Below, one piece after another: positions 25,021 to 35,994 of a stretch of DNA of 64,000 nucleotides. The stretch is taken from assembly GCA_015680905.1 (NCBI GenBank), contig CM027378.1:43869001-43933000 (forward strand), read 5' to 3'. The notes below the pieces were generated by a model. The model ran no database searches. It was given only the letters and a program-made list of their open reading frames with translations, and was not told the DNA's origin. This stretch comes from Coptis chinensis (taxonomy: Eukaryota > Streptophyta > Magnoliopsida > Ranunculales > Ranunculaceae). The stretch's first letter is position 1, and every line of letters starts with the position of its first letter. Position numbers and translations under genes: made by a program.

Positions 25021-25218
25021 TTAGCTAAAACCTGAGGTACATTGCTTCAAACAAATGATTGAACAATAGGTCCAAGGCCCTCCAATATGCTTGCATCCCT
25101 CAAGACACTTCGGAAAGCAGAAGAGGTCGAATTGTGGGTGGACCGCAGAGGTCTCACTCACAACCAAAACTAACAATAACACAATCAAAATAACAAACCT
25201 TGCACCTTTTCCTTCCAT
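25021..25218 (-). CDS. Small secreted six-cysteine peptide, plant thionin-like
   Basis: The 65-residue protein starts at the ATG at 25218 (MEGKGARF) and ends at a TAA at 25021. Residues 1 to about 25 form a signal peptide: a Lys/Arg-containing start, a hydrophobic Leu/Val core (VILIVLLLVLVV) and a small-residue cleavage site after SETSA. The mature part has six cysteines at residues 34, 38, 42, 52, 56 and 60, spaced C-x3-C-x3-C-x9-C-x3-C-x3-C, compatible with three disulfides. Short plant proteins starting MEGK with this layout are usually annotated as thionin-like, with presumed antimicrobial or signalling roles. That assignment rests on pattern and memory, not on a search. The alternative is an alpha-hairpinin-like peptide. 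The gene is a single exon and looks intact. A TATA-rich stretch lies about 115-130 bp upstream. It is the only host gene I can support here. Confidence 0.7.
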   Translation of the reverse strand: MEGKGARFVILIVLLLVLVVSETSAVHPQFDLFCFPKCLEGCKHIGGPWTYCSIICLKQCTSGFS

Positions 25219-25332
25219 CTTCACGTACTGCCACTCTTTAAGATTTTATGGGCTAATAGTCTTCCTAATGGCAAAATTTATAGTACTAGAAAAAGGAGCA
25301 AATTTGGTTTTGTTGGTGGACTCTTTAATACA

Positions 25333-25349
25333 TTATATAATTATATATT
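25333..25349 (-). promoter_or_regulatory. Candidate TATA region of the thionin-like gene
   Basis: On the minus strand the sequence AATATATAATTATATAAT lies about 115-130 bp upstream of the start codon. That is a plausible TATA distance for a short 5' leader. The surrounding DNA is AT-rich, so the assignment is weak. Confidence 0.35.
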
Positions 25350-26128
25350 TGAGGATAAATACAAAACTACCATTAATACTTGAATACCCATCTACATATT
25401 ATATTTTCGGTGTTCACTGCCAAATATAATGTATTAGATGACATATACATATCAGAAAAATTCACTTGTCAATTGTCACTCATTATTGGTATATAATTAT
25501 AATTATATATATAGTCATGTTTTCCAAAACTTCCATACAAGTCAGGAAATTTATTAAATTGGCATTTTATTATTTATTTAGGATTTCTTAACAAAAAATA
25601 AATGATTCCTCAAAGGACTTTCCTATTTTGTAGGAGACAAAATCTAAAAAGGCTTAAAACGTGTGAGAAAAGAATTGGGCAACATTAACTTGTCTTACTA
25701 AAAGTCTAAAACAAACAAATTTCTTAAAATTTATTACTTGATCAATAATGGTTTTTTAGGAAATTGGTGAACCTTTTCTGTTTGGCCGGGTGAAAACTTC
25801 GCCCTAACAATCCCATTAGAAAACATAATAGAAACTGATCAGAGAGTAACCACGCAAATGGCTAGTACGTATTATAATCTCTACTAGGAGTATGCTCGTT
25901 TGCTAACCTATGTTAAGGGTGTCTTGGCCTAACATTTGTAAATATTTTTTAGTAGAAAATTGCATGATGAGATAGGAGCATAGAAATAATGTTTAATATT
26001 AGAGGAAAACAAAAAGAAAAGAAAAAGAAATAATGTTTAATTTTCTCACTCTAAAATGACTTTGATGAGAGAGTATTAGTTATATATAGGAGTGCACCAG
26101 TGCATGCCAACATGGAACCTTTTATGTC
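25350..26128. other. Upstream intergenic region, no gene recognised
   Basis: This is AT-rich sequence between the thionin-like gene and LTR V. No open frame, element end or RNA gene is recognised in it. It may contain distal promoter elements of the peptide gene. Confidence 0.5.
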
Positions 26129-27467
26129 TGATAAGCACCCAAAACTGTAATATAAACCCCCGTAGAGACATAATATTTTGGTTAATTATGTGTTTAATAA
26201 TCATTAAATAATTGTATTTTCGTGTTTTTACAGGTTTTCACAATCAACGTAAAAATGAGGATAAAGTCATTATTTAAGCATGGCATAGTGTGTCTATATG
26301 AAGTATTCCGATTTAGCCCAAGCATGTGAAGCTTAATGAAGCCTGACTAAAGCCCGAGAACTCAAACATAACATTTCCAGGTCAGAATAGGATTAACGTG
26401 CATAAAAACATCAAACTTCCGATGCTCATAACTTTTGAACATTGATTCCAAATTCGGCAAGTGAACCATCAGTGCGACGAGCTCTACACAAAGACGAGAC
26501 TTTGTAAAAAGTCAACTTTTGGACCCACCACTAGTCGAAGCATGTGGGGCCAACTATGCAGATACACAGAATTTAATTCTCCATTATTGATCAAGCTCAC
26601 AAGTCAAACTCTCATAATGTGTGATCAAGTCAAGCTTCATTAAGATTATGGAAGACTTTTATGCACACTTTTGCATACAAAGTCTTGAATTAGGTAGAAT
26701 TAAAGGTGGTCTGGGTGGTTGATTCACGTGAGTGGAAGAAAAATGAAGCACTCTCTTATGTTTAAGAGAGTGAGGGTCTTCATAAGCACACATACCTTAC
26801 TCCATAGCTAGTTTTTTTTCCCCTTTGCTCCATAGTTAGCTTTCACTTCTTTTTTTCTAAGTTTCCATTTTAGTTTATAAGTAAAAACTATGTGCAAGCT
26901 TTGATACAAAATATTTTAATAAAAATCTTTTCTTGTAAAATTAGGATTTCTCTATCTTCTTCTATTTCTTATTTCATCTCTTAATTCATAAATTTAGGAA
27001 CATGGGCTAAAACCCTTCCTGGTGGAGGGTTAATGATGCTTCTGTTAAGAACATGCTCCATTTTAGGAGGCCTAAATCATTGCTTAGGTACATAGGGTTT
27101 ATTTTATATCCTGTCCCAAAATGACAGTGATCAACCAAGTTTGGAGTCTGGAACACTATACAAGGTCGTGTGTGCGATCCAGGTGACGCTGGAAAAAGTC
27201 GCGCACGCAACCCTTTTGTAAAATCAGACTTTGAAAGTTGAACGACTGGTGTGGAATAAAACCAAGAATTGAAATGGCATTTCATAAATAAAATATCAGT
27301 TCAATTCCTCATGCTAGCAAGATGAACTTAGAGATAAGTGCATATTGTTAAGGATCAACACTCGAATCCATTTCAAGGTTTGTATATAAACCCAAGAAAG
27401 ATTAGAGACAGCAATGGTGAAGCCTTCTAAACTAGGGTAGCTAATATTGCATGAGTAGATTTAACCT

Positions 27468-27528
<61 letters not shown>

Positions 27529-27799
27529 ATTAAGTAATTTAGTAAAGTTTAAGTTTTAGTAACTTGCAATCCAAATAACTCAGTAAAATAAGTTTAAATT
27601 ACCAATCAAAATCCTTCTCACAAGTTCCTTAAAGATTAGGTTCTAGTGAATTATAACCAAGTGTTCAGGTCTTTAGGTTTGGAATGAAACCCTTGCTCGA
27701 ATTATATTTCAACGTGAAAGGAGCGAGGTACATTAATTAAGTTGCAATTGAGTGTGTGTGAGACCAAAATTATACATATACAAAAGTGCAAACATCAAT
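26129..27799 (+). repeat. LTR V, probable solo LTR
   Basis: It starts TGATAAGCACCCAAAACTG at 26129, the LTR start shared with Y and Z, and no polypurine tract precedes it. Typical LTR landmarks follow: GGGCTAAAACCC near 27005, and later a CT-rich microsatellite. The 3' end is uncertain. ACATCA at about 27794-27799 followed by ATGCT would roughly fit the left flank ATGTC, but imperfectly. No internal coding region follows. Confidence 0.5.
27469..27526. repeat. (CT)n microsatellite
   Basis: This is a CT dinucleotide tract with one interruption, inside LTR V. Confidence 0.95.
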
Positions 27800-27951
27800 G
27801 CTAGAATTCTCTAAGGAAAAAGTTTATTGGCTTGTGTGAAACATTTCCTCTCTATGCTATAATGTAACAAAAATCTTGCACACAAAAGGAATACGAATTG
27901 GAATGCGCATAACATGCTTTATGGGTTAATATATGCCGCACCTCACCCCAA

Positions 27952-28593
27952 ATTACACACTATAAGAAAATAGTCTAGAGGACCAATTTCGGGCCAAACT
28001 CACTCTCTAGGACGGTGTTTTTTCAAAATGACTCACAAGGACAAATTTCGGGTGGAAATAACCCATAAGGCAAATATCCCGGATTTGAAATAAATATTTT
28101 CCAATTTTACTCTTTCTGTCTGTTGATGTATGAACAGTGATTGTTCATACCCAAATAGGTGAATATACCTCATATACTATGTTGATGTATGAACAATGAT
28201 TGTTCATAGCTTATATATATGTTGAAGTAAGAACAACGATTATTCATACGAACAATGATTGTTCATATCCCAAATATGTATGAACTCCAATAGGTGTTCT
28301 TACCGATCATACAGTATATTGAGGTATGAACAATGAGTGTTCATACTCCAAATATGTATGAACAATGATTGTTCATACTATATATACCAGGTCGTTTCGA
28401 TTGGGTCATGCCATTTTTTTTCGCGTCAGGGGTATACTTGACATTTCATCTACCCGAGCAATTTTTTATTTCGCGTCAAGGGTATACTTGACCTTTCATC
28501 TACCCAGTCCTTGTGAGTGATTAAAAAAAGTGGTGGTGAGAGTGATATTTTCATTCATTTTGTCTTTGAGAGTTACTATCTATTACACACTAT
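27952..28593. mobile_element. ~620-bp MITE-like element packed with palindromes
   Basis: The 12-bp direct repeat ATTACACACTAT lies at 27952-27963 and 28582-28593 and brackets the unit. It probably includes a target duplication of about 9-10 bp. Inside are seven perfect or near-perfect dyads of the form GTATGAACAATGATTGTTCATAC (28128-28378). There is also a tandem duplication with TTTCGCGTCA, GGGTATACTTGAC and TTTCATCTACCC (about 28420-28507). There is no coding capacity. A 9-10 bp duplication would suit a Mutator-type MITE, but terminal inverted repeats are weak, so the superfamily is open. Confidence 0.55.
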
Positions 28594-28976
28594 TTCTTTT
28601 GAGATTTGACAGATCGAGTACATTGTTGTCGAAATCCTAAGACAATATAAAAATGTGGTTTTAGTGAGGGTCATATATCCATTGCAACTCATAAGTGCGT
28701 TGCCGACTATTATTTCTAAATGAAATATGTTTCTTTTAGGAAAATATTCACTTAAGCAATCAAACACTCGAAAATGAGACTACCAAAGCAAGAACTTCCA
28801 TTTAGAATTTCTATGGAGGAGGATTTGTTATGTGTACAATCACAAAGCTTATAGTATTTTTTTAGGCACCTATGTTTTCCATGGTTTCAAAGTTTCAGCT
28901 TGTGCCCTTGAATACCTACAACCTCAAATAGCTCATTTCGTGCACAACAACTCCTAACTGAATTTGTCAAAGTTTA
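28594..28976. other. Unassigned flank before element M
   Basis: No gene or element feature is recognised here. The homology of the M LTR pair starts abruptly at 28977, so this stretch is either genomic flank exposed by a deletion or an unrecognised insertion. Confidence 0.45.
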
Positions 28977-30277
28977 CAATATATAAAGTACGGAATCGTT
29001 CTACTCTTAATTCTCTAGACTGAAATGAATTCAACTAATCAAACACAAGGAAACAATAGTGAAAGCAATATTTATGGATGTGAATTTATACTACGAAACT
29101 AAATATATTAATTTAACTTATACTAATTTAACTAAACCAATTGAATATGACTTGAATAAAATATGGAGAAGATTAGAGAGAGATTGAAATCTACTTCAAC
29201 AATTTCTTAACATACTAGCATAGAGTTTTTTGCGAAACCTTAATCTTTACGTTCAAACACAAGGTTCAAACATAAAGATTAGACCTTTAATGATCCCTAA
29301 CCAATTATGGTATTTCTAGTCATCACTAATTAGCATGAGAGAAAGTTTGTTTTCCATTCTCATGGAAAAACTCATCATTCTCTAGTTTAGATTAAACTCT
29401 TCTTATTTCTAAATCAAGAAAAACCTAAACTTGAAGTTCTAACCAACAATTATACACTACTATATCAAGTCATCATCAAAGGTTCATTCATTAGCTATGA
29501 TTCATTAGACTATGATGGAATAAAGAATAAGAAGAAGACATAATTAAAGGAATAATTGTATTAAAATAATGTGAACTGTTTAATGGTGGCTAGGCTAATA
29601 ACATAAAACCTAAATTATATTAAACTAAAGGGAAAAGGTAGGAGAGAAGATAATATTAAACCCTAATTAAACTAAACTAAGTGGGAGAGAGAGAGAATAT
29701 AGTTTTGCCTTAATCCACTTTATATAGGAGAGTGTTAGGTTTACAATTTCGTGCATGGGCTTTGGAGTTATGTTTTGGGCCCCTAAATCAAGCCCAAAAC
29801 CTAATTACTTAAGTCCAAAAAGGGTTTCTCTGCTGAAATTTACTATAACACCTTTTTTGTTTACTTTTACTTCTCTGATTGATCAAAGTCTAAACCATTA
29901 GAAATCTCTTTCCGAGCCAGTCGTTTTGACATATAATAGGCCCAATTCCGAGGTCTGAGTCCAAAGATACAGCATGTTGAATTTCTATTGATTTTTATAT
30001 ATTTTTTTTCTACCCGCGTTGACTTTGACTTTTCAGCTTTGACTAGGTTTTAAAAAGGCTTTTTCTCCTTGAAACTTTAGTTTTAATCATAGAACTTCTT
30101 TAACAAGCAATTTGACTCCTTTCCCTTGCAAAAGTGATGTATTTCTTCACATAATTGATTCCAAGACCTGAAATACAGAAAAACACGTAAACAGTACTAA
30201 CTCTTATTTATTATAAACATAATTGGCCTAAATGTATACTATTAAAGGGTTAAAACTACAGTTTTGGGCTCTTATCA
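28977..30277 (-). repeat. 3' LTR of element M, end-truncated
   Basis: It matches 62399-63718 along its length. The minus-strand start TGATAAGAGCCC is at 30277, immediately next to the polypurine tract. The core motif (plus strand CAGTCGTTTTGACATATAAT) lies near 29919-29938. Confidence 0.88.
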
Positions 30278-30316
30278 AACCACCCTCAAATAGCGTTTTG
30301 CTTGTCCTCAAGCAAA
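30278..30316 (-). other. Polypurine tract and pre-LTR hairpin (element M)
   Basis: On the minus strand a stem TTTGCTTG/CAAGCAAA with loop AGGA (30297-30316) precedes TTTGAGGGTGGTT, which abuts the LTR. Confidence 0.75.
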
Positions 30317-30379
30317 TATGTGAAATTAAAATAAGTGACCAAAAATGTATTCCTAACTACTTTCTTTTCGCTGAGTTCG

Positions 30380-30450
30380 ATTGCATTGACCATATGCAAT
30401 AAAGTCTTAAACCACTAGGAATTCCCTAGTGGACGAGTTATAGCTTCATG
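30380..30450 (-). other. Three-hairpin conserved 3' module (element M)
   Basis: Hairpin 3 is a perfect 7-bp stem ATTGCAT/ATGCAAT (30380-30400). Hairpin 2 is CCACTAGG/CCTAGTGG (30412-30432). Hairpin 1 is decayed in this copy. The order and spacing match those in N, X and A. Confidence 0.65.
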
Positions 30451-31640
30451 ATATTTTCCCAAAAAAGATATTTGCAAACTTCATTTATTCTACAACGACT
30501 AAGAAATAAAAGCAATGTTTCCCTAATTTTATCTCAGAATCTATACATCTCACTAGCAGTTAAACAATGATCATCAATCTAACTCCTAAATTAATACATG
30601 CATAATAATCAAATCATCTTAAGATAAACAACTATATAATAAACTATGCTATAAAATGTAGTGGCAGGTCTTTTTCTGAAACTTTTGGGTAGCGTGCCTA
30701 AGTAGGTACTCACAAGGAATGTGTTAAGGCATATAACACTCTGATTTTTCCACTCAAGTTTGCCAACTCCAATGTGCAGTGGGCACATGTTTTCTCACAA
30801 TCTCAATGACAATCCAAGGAAGTTGAGGTTGATCAAACACATATACCACTTACTATCACACCAACCTATTCTTAATTGAGCTAGAGGTCTTTATTAGGTG
30901 TTACGGGGATTAGGTGATGGTTTAAGAAGGAAGAAAATGGATAATCAAATTGATAAGTATGAGATAATAGGGTCTTCAAAATATGTAACTAGAGAAAACC
31001 TTGTTCTTTTTCTTTGCTTCTACACTTTGTTCCATACTTAGCCCTTTATTTTGGCTTTTGACTCCTTTTGATTCTATTTTTGGAGTTCTAATTTTTATTT
31101 TTCTTTCTTTTTGGAAGCTTTCTTTTCTTTCCTTTTTCTATTTCTATTTCTTTCGAAGCAACTAACTAATTTTTGTTTACACAGGTTTTTCTCTTATCTT
31201 TTCTTCACTCATCCTATTTCTCAGACTTATCTAGATAGATAGGCTGATTTTATTTTTTATTTTGTTTTATTGGGTAAAGGATTTGCGGTTTGTGAAAAGG
31301 CTAATGAAAGGCTCAGTGGGGTGACTAGTGTAAAATATACTTTGGTCAGAATTTCTAGCTATATCAATTTAAAGAGAGTCTAAATTCTCGCTTAGGATAT
31401 GGTATGGTGATCAAGCAAGTAGATGTGTGATTTCTCTACTCGGATTTTACTTCTCCCTTGTGTCATCACTCAGATATTTCACTCATATGAGGCTTTTGGC
31501 TAGATTCTCACAGGATATGTATTAAGTACTCTAACCTAGGTCTCAGAAAAATATTTCCAAGTACAATCATAGATGTTCATGAAAAGATGCAATGACTATT
31601 ACCTACATATTAATCCAAGTTTCAAAAATTAAATCCTAAT
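30450..31640 (-). other. Conserved 3' noncoding block (element M)
   Basis: It shares in order, with X (3950-5160) and N (50850-52190), the landmarks TTTAGGC...GGATCGATATAGCC, CCTCTAGCTCAATTAGGAATAGG, AGAACCTACTTAAGGACGC and others. No reading frame is shared, so conservation appears to be at the nucleotide level. Confidence 0.65.
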
Positions 31641-32122
31641 TCAAGTACTGCGTGAGATTTCTAAACTAATATAATCATGGAGAAGGGAACAATACCATTA
31701 TCACTAAGTGCATAGTATAAACTATATTTATGATTTTTTAAACTTTTATAAAGAAAAATGCGTAATTTACATCCTAAAAGTGCCTAATTTTTGCAAATAT
31801 TTGTATCCTACCCCCAAACAATCGAACGCTTTGTCCTCAAAATGTAAAGAGATAAGGAAAGAATTTACCATAGAAATGTGGCAAAAATTGGCAGTACCTA
31901 TAACAACAATATTATAAAGATTATATGATAACATGAAACACAATTAAATTGTTACGTACTAACTTACACAAACTTTACTGGAGTAAACATGACAACAAAG
32001 GGTGGCAAAATGTTTTAAAATGAAATACCAAAATACGCCACCTCCAAACAAAATTTGAAAACTTTTTTTAAGTTTGAAATTTTTGTGGCCTATACTCCAA
32101 AAATATGGTATTGTACAAAAAT

Positions 32123-32455
32123 GTGGGTCTTTTAAAGTCAGATTCCCTAGACTTACTAGTATATGTTATGTTTTTAATTTTTATATGTTTGATTTTTGGG
32201 GAAAAAAACAAAATAAAAATAAAGAAATAAAAATGAAACTCACTCCATAGAGAAACACTACTCAAACAACGAGAAAAAATGCAAGAGATGAATGTGTGAG
32301 TTACATGAAATGTGGACTAAGAATCTGGTAGTTACAACCACTCACTCGAAAAGGAGGGTCTGGTTACCTTAATGGAGCGCTCCCATAAAATATGAAATAA
32401 AATGGAGTACACCGAAGAATAAAATTAGTCTTTTATAGTCATATACTCGAGACTT
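32123..32455 (-). other. Conserved internal motifs A', B, A (element M)
   Basis: On the minus strand, motif A' is around 32455-32413, motif B around 32380-32311, and motif A at 32154-32123. A G-rich tract TTTGGAGGTGGC follows at 32052-32037. The arrangement matches N. Confidence 0.6.
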
Positions 32456-32497
32456 TATCTAATATATATGTACATGTCACTTACCATATATCAACAA

Positions 32498-33878
32498 CTA
32501 AAAAAGTTGTGAGTCTTTCCATAAATAATTAATATGGAATGCACCCCTAAACTGAATCAAGCACCAAGACTTTCTACGATGCAACTTAGTGGAATGAGAG
32601 CGAGATCTGATTGACTTAGAACCTAATCGAGCGTGTACTCTCTTCTTTTTTGAACGAAAGGGTGTCCAGGTGAATGATCGTGAGAAAATGAATGGTTGTG
32701 GAAAATACTTGAAATGTGGATAAGTGTTAGAAGGATAGTGTGGGAAGAATAATTGGATTCTATGAGGGATTAGCTCAGGTGGATCGTGGTCGGGTGGTGC
32801 TCTAGGTAGTGCTTGAGAGGGTGGATTATCACAGGCTCTTAGAAACTCATAGAATTCCTTATCTAGCTTGGTTGCATCCATATAATTATGGTATTCATCT
32901 GCATCTTTGAGAAATTCATCAATCTCGTCCAAAAAGTTGAAATTGTGATCTTTGTCTTCTTCCATAATAGGGGTATCTACTAGTGTGAGGACGAAAATGT
33001 CTGTCGTACTAATGTGAGATACAAAACTCTCAATGGACTTCACTTCTCCTTCTACACGCAAACCTAGTTGTCCCTGCTTGAGTCTAAACATGTTAACCTC
33101 TACAAAAAAATTCCAAAGAAAAGAGTCATTGAGCCATCCCAACAACTAATTTGGGCATTGGCGGTTGCCAAGAAAGGATGATGGGAATAGAATTATGCAC
33201 AACTTCTATGTCGAGAATAATGAAGTCGACTGGGTAGTAAAAGTCTTGAACTTTGACAAGAATATTTTCAACTACGCCCTTGTGATACTTAATAAAACGA
33301 TCATCTAACTGCAAAGTCATTTTGGTTGGTTTAAATTCATGGAGACCTAGTTGTTTATATAAATAAAATGGGAGTAAGTTAACACTTGCACCCAGGTCTA
33401 ATAACACAGTTGTCAAATTTCGTTATGTTCAGATAAATAGGGATATTGTTTAGTTAAAAAGGTTTCATTAGGTATGATGACTTTCCTCTTCTTTGTGCAC
33501 AACTCTTTTAGATACTTAGCGTGTCTAGGTAGACTTTTAAAGCATCTAGAAAATGTAGGTTTATAGTCAGATTTCTAAACACTTTCCTAATCTCATCAAA
33601 ATTCTTGTCCTTTTTAGACACAACTAGTCTCTTGGGATATATGGTGATTAATCTCTATATTTAGCATAAGGGACAACAATATTATTAGGTTTTGCTTTAT
33701 CTTTAGCCACTTTCCATCTAGGTGTCCATATTAGAACATCTACAAGTGTAGGACTTTCAATTTCTATGATAGTATTTGGTATGGTTTTGTTCTCAGCTTC
33801 CGTTTGTGGGTGATCTTCAGGCATAGTCATTTTGTTATCAACTACTTTTCCTGAACGAAGGTTAATGGTTGCCTGCAA
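32498..33878 (-). pseudogene. Element M: end of Gag, retropepsin and post-protease region
   Basis: Read on the minus strand, 33878-33648 carries the Gag-end signature INLRSGKVVDNK. 33416-33126 carries the retropepsin core LLDLGASVNLLPFYLYKQLG, with the catalytic Asp in DLGA. 33145-32498 carries an acidic segment (EFLKDADEYHN...EFYEFLRACDN), then a Pro-rich and basic segment. The same order occurs in N (44700-46423). No polymerase or integrase domain follows before the noncoding block. It is a fossil with several breaks. Confidence 0.7.
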
Positions 33879-33980
33879 TTCCCCTGGGGTTATATTACCA
33901 TTACACTAAATACTATTTATTTTGAAGGCGGCATTTGTTGACTTAGGATTAGGCACTACTTAACCTGGAAACACGCTTGT

Positions 33981-34612
33981 TGATAAGTGCTCAAAAGTAA
34001 TGATTTATAACCCCAATAATGTGTATGTTAGTCTCAATTTTATATTTAAATATTCTAATATAATACAATTTGAGTTTTTGTAGGTCAAAGAACCTAAATA
34101 TGAAATATGGAGGGAAAAGAAGTCAAACAAGTCAAAAAGGAGTCACTGGGAATTACAGCTAAAAGCCTAGGGCAAAAATGTCCTATTTGTCTCCATAAGT
34201 GTCAAGCCTAATGGAACTCTAAAAGAGGATAATAATTGAGTTAGAAGAGTCTTCAATCTGATCTCAAAGCCATAATTTCGACTTCATAGGAAGATGAGAT
34301 CAACATGGAAAAGAAGTCAGAGTTTCACAAGAATTAGGAAACTGAAAGCTGTTAGAAGCTGCAGCTTGGGAAATAGCCTGCAGGGCAAAGTGGGCCACGT
34401 CCAACTTTGGTCCAACCGAATTTAACTTTTCCAGGATTGCTTCTAGAAAGATTATAGAGAGTTTGACACCAAATAAACATAGGATTCGGATCTCTATCCA
34501 GACGAGCTTGTAAGCCTATATATAAGGCACAAAAATCTCAGTTAACATCATCTAGGAAATTTAGTGTTTGCATCTTAGATCTAGAATTAAGAGAGAAGAA
34601 AGTTCAGACCTT
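33981..34612 (+). repeat. Truncated LTR of the left A unit
   Basis: It aligns without length change to 35995-36626. It then jumps directly to the A 3' internal sequence (homologous to 58293 onward), with 2-3 shared bases (CTT) at the join. It starts TGATAAGTGCTCAAAAG right next to M gag sequence. Confidence 0.9.
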
Positions 34613-35994
34613 GAGCCTTTCAATTTTAATTTCTTGGAGAGTCTTTACGTAAATCTGAGTCCAAGTTGACTCAACCATTTTTCAGTGCTTAAATTCGTTA
34701 TGTAGTCTCATTTATTCTTGATTTGGTCAATCACGAGGTGGCATCAACTGGGGAGATAGCCATTAGGTCTTGTAGTCTATTCAAAGCGGAATATCATACT
34801 GATAAGTCAAGTAGTGAACCAATCAGCCTTTATCCCACCTAGTAGGATTATCATGTTAACCACTTTTGAGCCTTATATATTAAACCTTTTATTCTTAAAC
34901 CAATCATCTTAAACCCAGCTCCAGATAAGGAGTATATCCCATATTATTAACCTTATCCATATTTCTGAGGATTTTTAAAGAACTAAAGAGAAAATTAGAA
35001 CGAAGAAGATTTTGAAGGAAATTTTACCAAAGTCAAATGAAGAAAATCATTCCTTTTGCTCAAAGGAAAAGAAAAAGACAAAAAAAAGAAAAAAAAAAGA
35101 AAAGAAAAAAGAAATATAAATAATTGAGTAAAAGTAGTGATAGAGTTCAAGTGTTACAGTCTACAAGTGAAGAAAATTTCCAAGAAGGTCAAACGCACAA
35201 AGTCTTTAGTATATTCTCTGAAATTTTTGAATCTTTTTACCCTTTTTCTTGTTAACTTTCCCCTAAAGCCCTGTTTTAATACCCAGACTTATCACTAAAG
35301 TATGATATGAAGTTTAGAATAGGTGAGAGGATGCTAAAGTGAAGGACCCGACACTTCAAATGTGATTGACATTCTTTCCATGAGACTTTATTTATATATT
35401 TGCAAATTTCTGTCTTTCTGACTAAATATGTGGGATGTTCTACTTTTTACTCATTTCCCTGCATATGGAGGTAAAATAGAAAACTTATCTGAGAGAGATT
35501 TCCTTGTGAGTGTATGAAATGGTGAGATTTGAAGTCAAAATACTAATCCAAAGGTGAGGTAGCAATTCCATTGCTTGGAAAAGAGAAAAGAATCAAAATG
35601 GTTAAAAATGAATAAGCTCTAGTTAGGATGATTAGTAAGTCTTTTCTATCTTTATGAATAGAACCTTAGCCTAATGTTTTATCATCATGGGTGTGAGAAG
35701 TAATAACCTTTTGATTTAGACATTTTAACTGAAAAAGTTGTTTTCTCTAGATTTCACCATAGTTCATATGTAAAATTGATTTTGTGGGTATATCAACTGA
35801 AAACCCTCACGAGGCTATAACTCGTCCTTTAAGGGTAACTTAAAGGTTTAAGGCCTTGTTGCATATGATAAATGCAACCGCGATGCCTGCGAAAGTGAGT
35901 TAGTTTATTATTTAATTAGTATTGTTAGCTTTGAACACTTCTCTAGTATACCAAATATTTGCTAAGAGACTAGCAAAATGCTAGTTGGGGGTTG
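34610..35994 (+). other. 3' internal piece of the left A unit
   Basis: It is near-identical to 58293-59669. It includes the three-hairpin module (35809-35878), the pre-LTR hairpin TTTGCTA/TAGCAAA (35958-35977) and the polypurine tract AGTTGGGGGTTG abutting the LTR at 35995. There is no coding region. An A/G-rich low-complexity stretch lies at about 35062-35115. Confidence 0.85.
35809..35878 (+). other. Three-hairpin conserved 3' module (element A, left copy)
   Basis: Hairpin 1 is ACGAG/CTCGT (35809-35825). Hairpin 2 is CCTTTAAG/CTTAAAGG (35826-35846). Hairpin 3 is GTTGCAT/ATGCAAC (35858-35878). Arm and loop lengths equal those in N although the hairpin 2 stem sequence differs, which indicates compensatory change. 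Confidence 0.75.

Noticed and set aside
27007-27285. 92-residue minus-strand open frame as a gene
   Set aside because: It lies wholly within LTR V and opposite to its transcription direction, with no recognised motif.
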